7,158 nt of DNA from assembly GCA_900550855.1 (NCBI GenBank), contig URTQ01000080.1, positions 1 through 7,158 of the forward strand, in the 5' to 3' direction. The stretch is from an uncultured Eubacteriales bacterium. Its GTDB lineage: Bacteria; Bacillota; Clostridia; Christensenellales; CAG-917. Below the pieces are notes generated by a model. It did no database searches and was not told where the DNA came from. It saw nothing but the letters and a program-made list of their open reading frames with translations. Both the position numbers and the translations under genes were made by a program. Below are positions 6,085-7,158 of the stretch, piece after piece. How positions within the stretch are numbered: the stretch's first letter is position 1; every line of letters begins with the position of its first letter.

Positions 6085-6804
6085 ATGGACAAGAATTTTG
6101 CAATCGTACACGAAACGGACGAGAGAATGTTTTATCTCAAATCGATGCTCAAAGGCGTCGTTTTCAAAGTGCCTACGCACGTCTACGCGCCCAACGTTCT
6201 AATCGAGGCAAGCACCCTTTCGGCAGTAGAGGACGGCGCGCAGGTATTTTGCGGCAGGGTGGCAAACGACGCCGAAATGCTTGCAAACAGCCGCGATATA
6301 ACGCTTTTGAGTTACAATAAAAGCGAACGTTTTCAAGCGGTAAACTCGCGTTTGACCGCAGAAGGCACTCTGCAAATCATCATCGAACACTCGAAGCGCT
6401 CTATTGCGGACTGCTACGTCTTTATACTCGGTTTCGGGCGCACGGGGGCGGCTGTTGCCAACCTCTTGGGCAAACTCGACGTCGCTTTCGACGTCGCTTC
6501 CACGTCGTCCGTGCGCCCTGCTCACGCGTTCGCAAAGCGCGTGCTTGCAATGAACAACTTTGATTTTTCGCCCTACGACGTCGTTATAAACACCGTTCCC
6601 TCACCCATTATCTCGGACAAGGAACTTTTGAGTATGAAAGAGGATTGCGTGTATATCGACCTCGCCTCGAAATCGGCAATCAATCTCGATTATGCGCGAT
6701 ACCTCTCAATCGACGCCGACATATACCCCGCTTTGCCTGCAAAAACCTGTCCGTACAGCGCGGCAAAAGCAATGCTCGAATACATCGAGGAGGTCAAGAA
6801 ATGA
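6085..6804 (+). CDS. dpaA: Dipicolinate synthase subunit A (SpoVFA/DpaA), short form
   Basis: A 239-residue putative NAD(P)-binding subunit of dipicolinate synthase, which oxidises dihydrodipicolinate to dipicolinic acid in the mother cell for loading into the spore core. TAEGTLQ (91-97) precedes a Rossmann strand and the nucleotide loop GFGRTG (116-121); NTVPSPI (169-175) and YIDLASKS (190-197) follow, in the same order as in B. subtilis SpoVFA. The ATG at 6085 is chosen over the in-frame GTG at 6043 because NFAIVHETDER lines up with the first strand and D-A-R region of SpoVFA, and the extra upstream residues do not look like protein of this family. The only AAAAGG upstream is 16 bases away. 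B. subtilis SpoVFA is about 297 residues; the loss is mostly about 40 residues in the N-terminal domain. It overlaps dpaB by ATGA, indicating translational coupling. Confidence 0.88.
   Translation: MDKNFAIVHETDERMFYLKSMLKGVVFKVPTHVYAPNVLIEASTLSAVEDGAQVFCGRVANDAEMLANSRDITLLSYNKSERFQAVNSRLTAEGTLQIIIEHSKRSIADCYVFILGFGRTGAAVANLLGKLDVAFDVASTSSVRPAHAFAKRVLAMNNFDFSPYDVVINTVPSPIISDKELLSMKEDCVYIDLASKSAINLDYARYLSIDADIYPALPAKTCPYSAAKAMLEYIEEVKK
6789..6794 (+). promoter_or_regulatory. Ribosome binding site of dpaB
   Basis: GGAGGT inside the last codons of dpaA lies six bases before the dpaB ATG at 6801. It is the strongest ribosome site in the window and, with the ATGA overlap, ties dpaB translation to dpaA. 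Confidence 0.9.
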
Positions 6805-7158
6805 AAAAAATCGGTCTTTGCATAACAGGCTCATTCTGCACGTTTTCAAACTTGCTTAAAGCCGTGGACGAACTGACAACCGCAGGATACGACATAATCC
6901 CCGTGTTCAGTTACAACGTGTCAAGCCTTGACACGCGCTTTTATAAGCAAGCGGATTTTGAAAAACTGATAGTCGCAAAAACGGGCAAAACGCCCGTAAA
7001 AACCATTGTGGAAGCGGAAACCATCACCAAATCGGGCATAGAACTTATGCTCGTTGCGCCCTGCACCGGCAATACCCTTGCCAAAATCGTGAACGGCATA
7101 ACGGACACCCCCACCACTATGGCGGGGGGAGGAACCCGAAACACACAATTTTTTTTTT
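6801..7158 (+). CDS. dpaB: Dipicolinate synthase subunit B (SpoVFB/DpaB), flavoprotein, 3' partial
   Basis: The first 119 codons are in the window with no stop; the family is about 200 residues, so roughly 60 percent is present. MKKIGLCITGSFCTF at the N-terminus is the family's flavoprotein-fold first strand and phosphate-binding loop, followed by PVFSYNVSSLDTRFY and APCTGNTLAKIVNGITDTP (about 86-104), all in the order found in SpoVFB. It works with DpaA in dipicolinate synthesis. It starts in the ATGA overlap with dpaA behind a strong ribosome site. From about residue 108 the sequence stops looking like the family (expected A-K-A followed by an R-N-N-type segment; seen G-G-G and a final F-F-F), which suggests errors at the edge, so the last dozen residues should not be trusted. 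Confidence 0.9.
   Translation, partial: MKKIGLCITGSFCTFSNLLKAVDELTTAGYDIIPVFSYNVSSLDTRFYKQADFEKLIVAKTGKTPVKTIVEAETITKSGIELMLVAPCTGNTLAKIVNGITDTPTTMAGGGTRNTQFFF
7108..7158. other. Suspect contig-edge sequence: hairpin, G run and terminal T10
   Basis: CCCCCACC and GGCGGGGG (7108-7128) form an eight-position stem with one mismatch around ACTAT. A run of six G (7124-7129) and a terminal run of ten T (7149-7158) follow. The encoded residues depart from DpaB here. Read-end or assembly errors at a strong hairpin are more likely than biology. It is not a terminator: the T run is 20 bases past the stem and the position is inside a conserved gene. Confidence 0.6.

Noticed and set aside
6941..7148. Minus-strand ORFs (6921-7148 and 6941-7144) near the right edge
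   Set aside because: They are antisense to dpaB and begin in the suspect edge sequence.
7108..7158. Hairpin followed by T10 as an intrinsic terminator
   Set aside because: The T run begins 20 bases after the stem, and the position is within the conserved dpaB coding region.

Overview
The window looks like a fragment, probably a whole contig, from a spore-forming low-to-mid GC Firmicute (Clostridia), most likely a gut anaerobe. Three things support this. Dipicolinate synthase genes (dpaA-dpaB) occur in endospore formers. There is a very large Gram-positive-type lipoprotein with a BspA-like leucine-rich repeat region and an InlB-type B repeat, a combination common in uncultured gut Clostridia. 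There is also a PlsC-type acyltransferase carrying a zinc ribbon, an architecture seen in Clostridia. A Christensenellales-like source is a guess from the style of the lipoprotein, not shown by the sequence.

Layout. Positions 1-3449 (minus strand) are one surface lipoprotein gene that runs off the left edge. It is absent from a list of complete ORFs because its stop codon lies outside the window. It has its own sigma-A-like promoter (3509-3537) and a good ribosome binding site. An intrinsic terminator (3569-3595, minus) separates it from the upstream minus-strand genes: a lysophospholipid acyltransferase-like protein with a zinc ribbon (3622-4953) and a P-loop ATPase (5009-6004). The ATPase and acyltransferase genes are 55 bases apart with no terminator between them, but a strong extended -10 promoter also sits directly in front of the acyltransferase start codon. 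About 80 bases of intergenic DNA (6005-6084) separate the ATPase from the divergent plus-strand pair dpaA (6085-6804) and dpaB (6801 to the right edge, partial). The last two overlap by ATGA and have a strong internal ribosome binding site.

Function. dpaA and dpaB encode the two subunits of dipicolinate synthase, which makes the spore-core solute dipicolinic acid from the lysine-pathway intermediate dihydrodipicolinate. A sigma-K-like promoter in front of dpaA fits mother-cell expression. The role of the divergent ATPase is unknown; its position suggests, but does not prove, a link to sporulation. The acyltransferase probably acts on membrane lipids, and the lipoprotein is an extracellular, membrane-anchored protein probably used for binding or adhesion.

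I see no mobile element, CRISPR array, tRNA or rRNA, and no clearly new multi-gene system. The points most worth a second look are the ATPase with a second, decayed P-loop half; two genes whose promoters leave almost no 5' leader; a shortened DpaA; and a suspect final 40-50 bases at the right edge.
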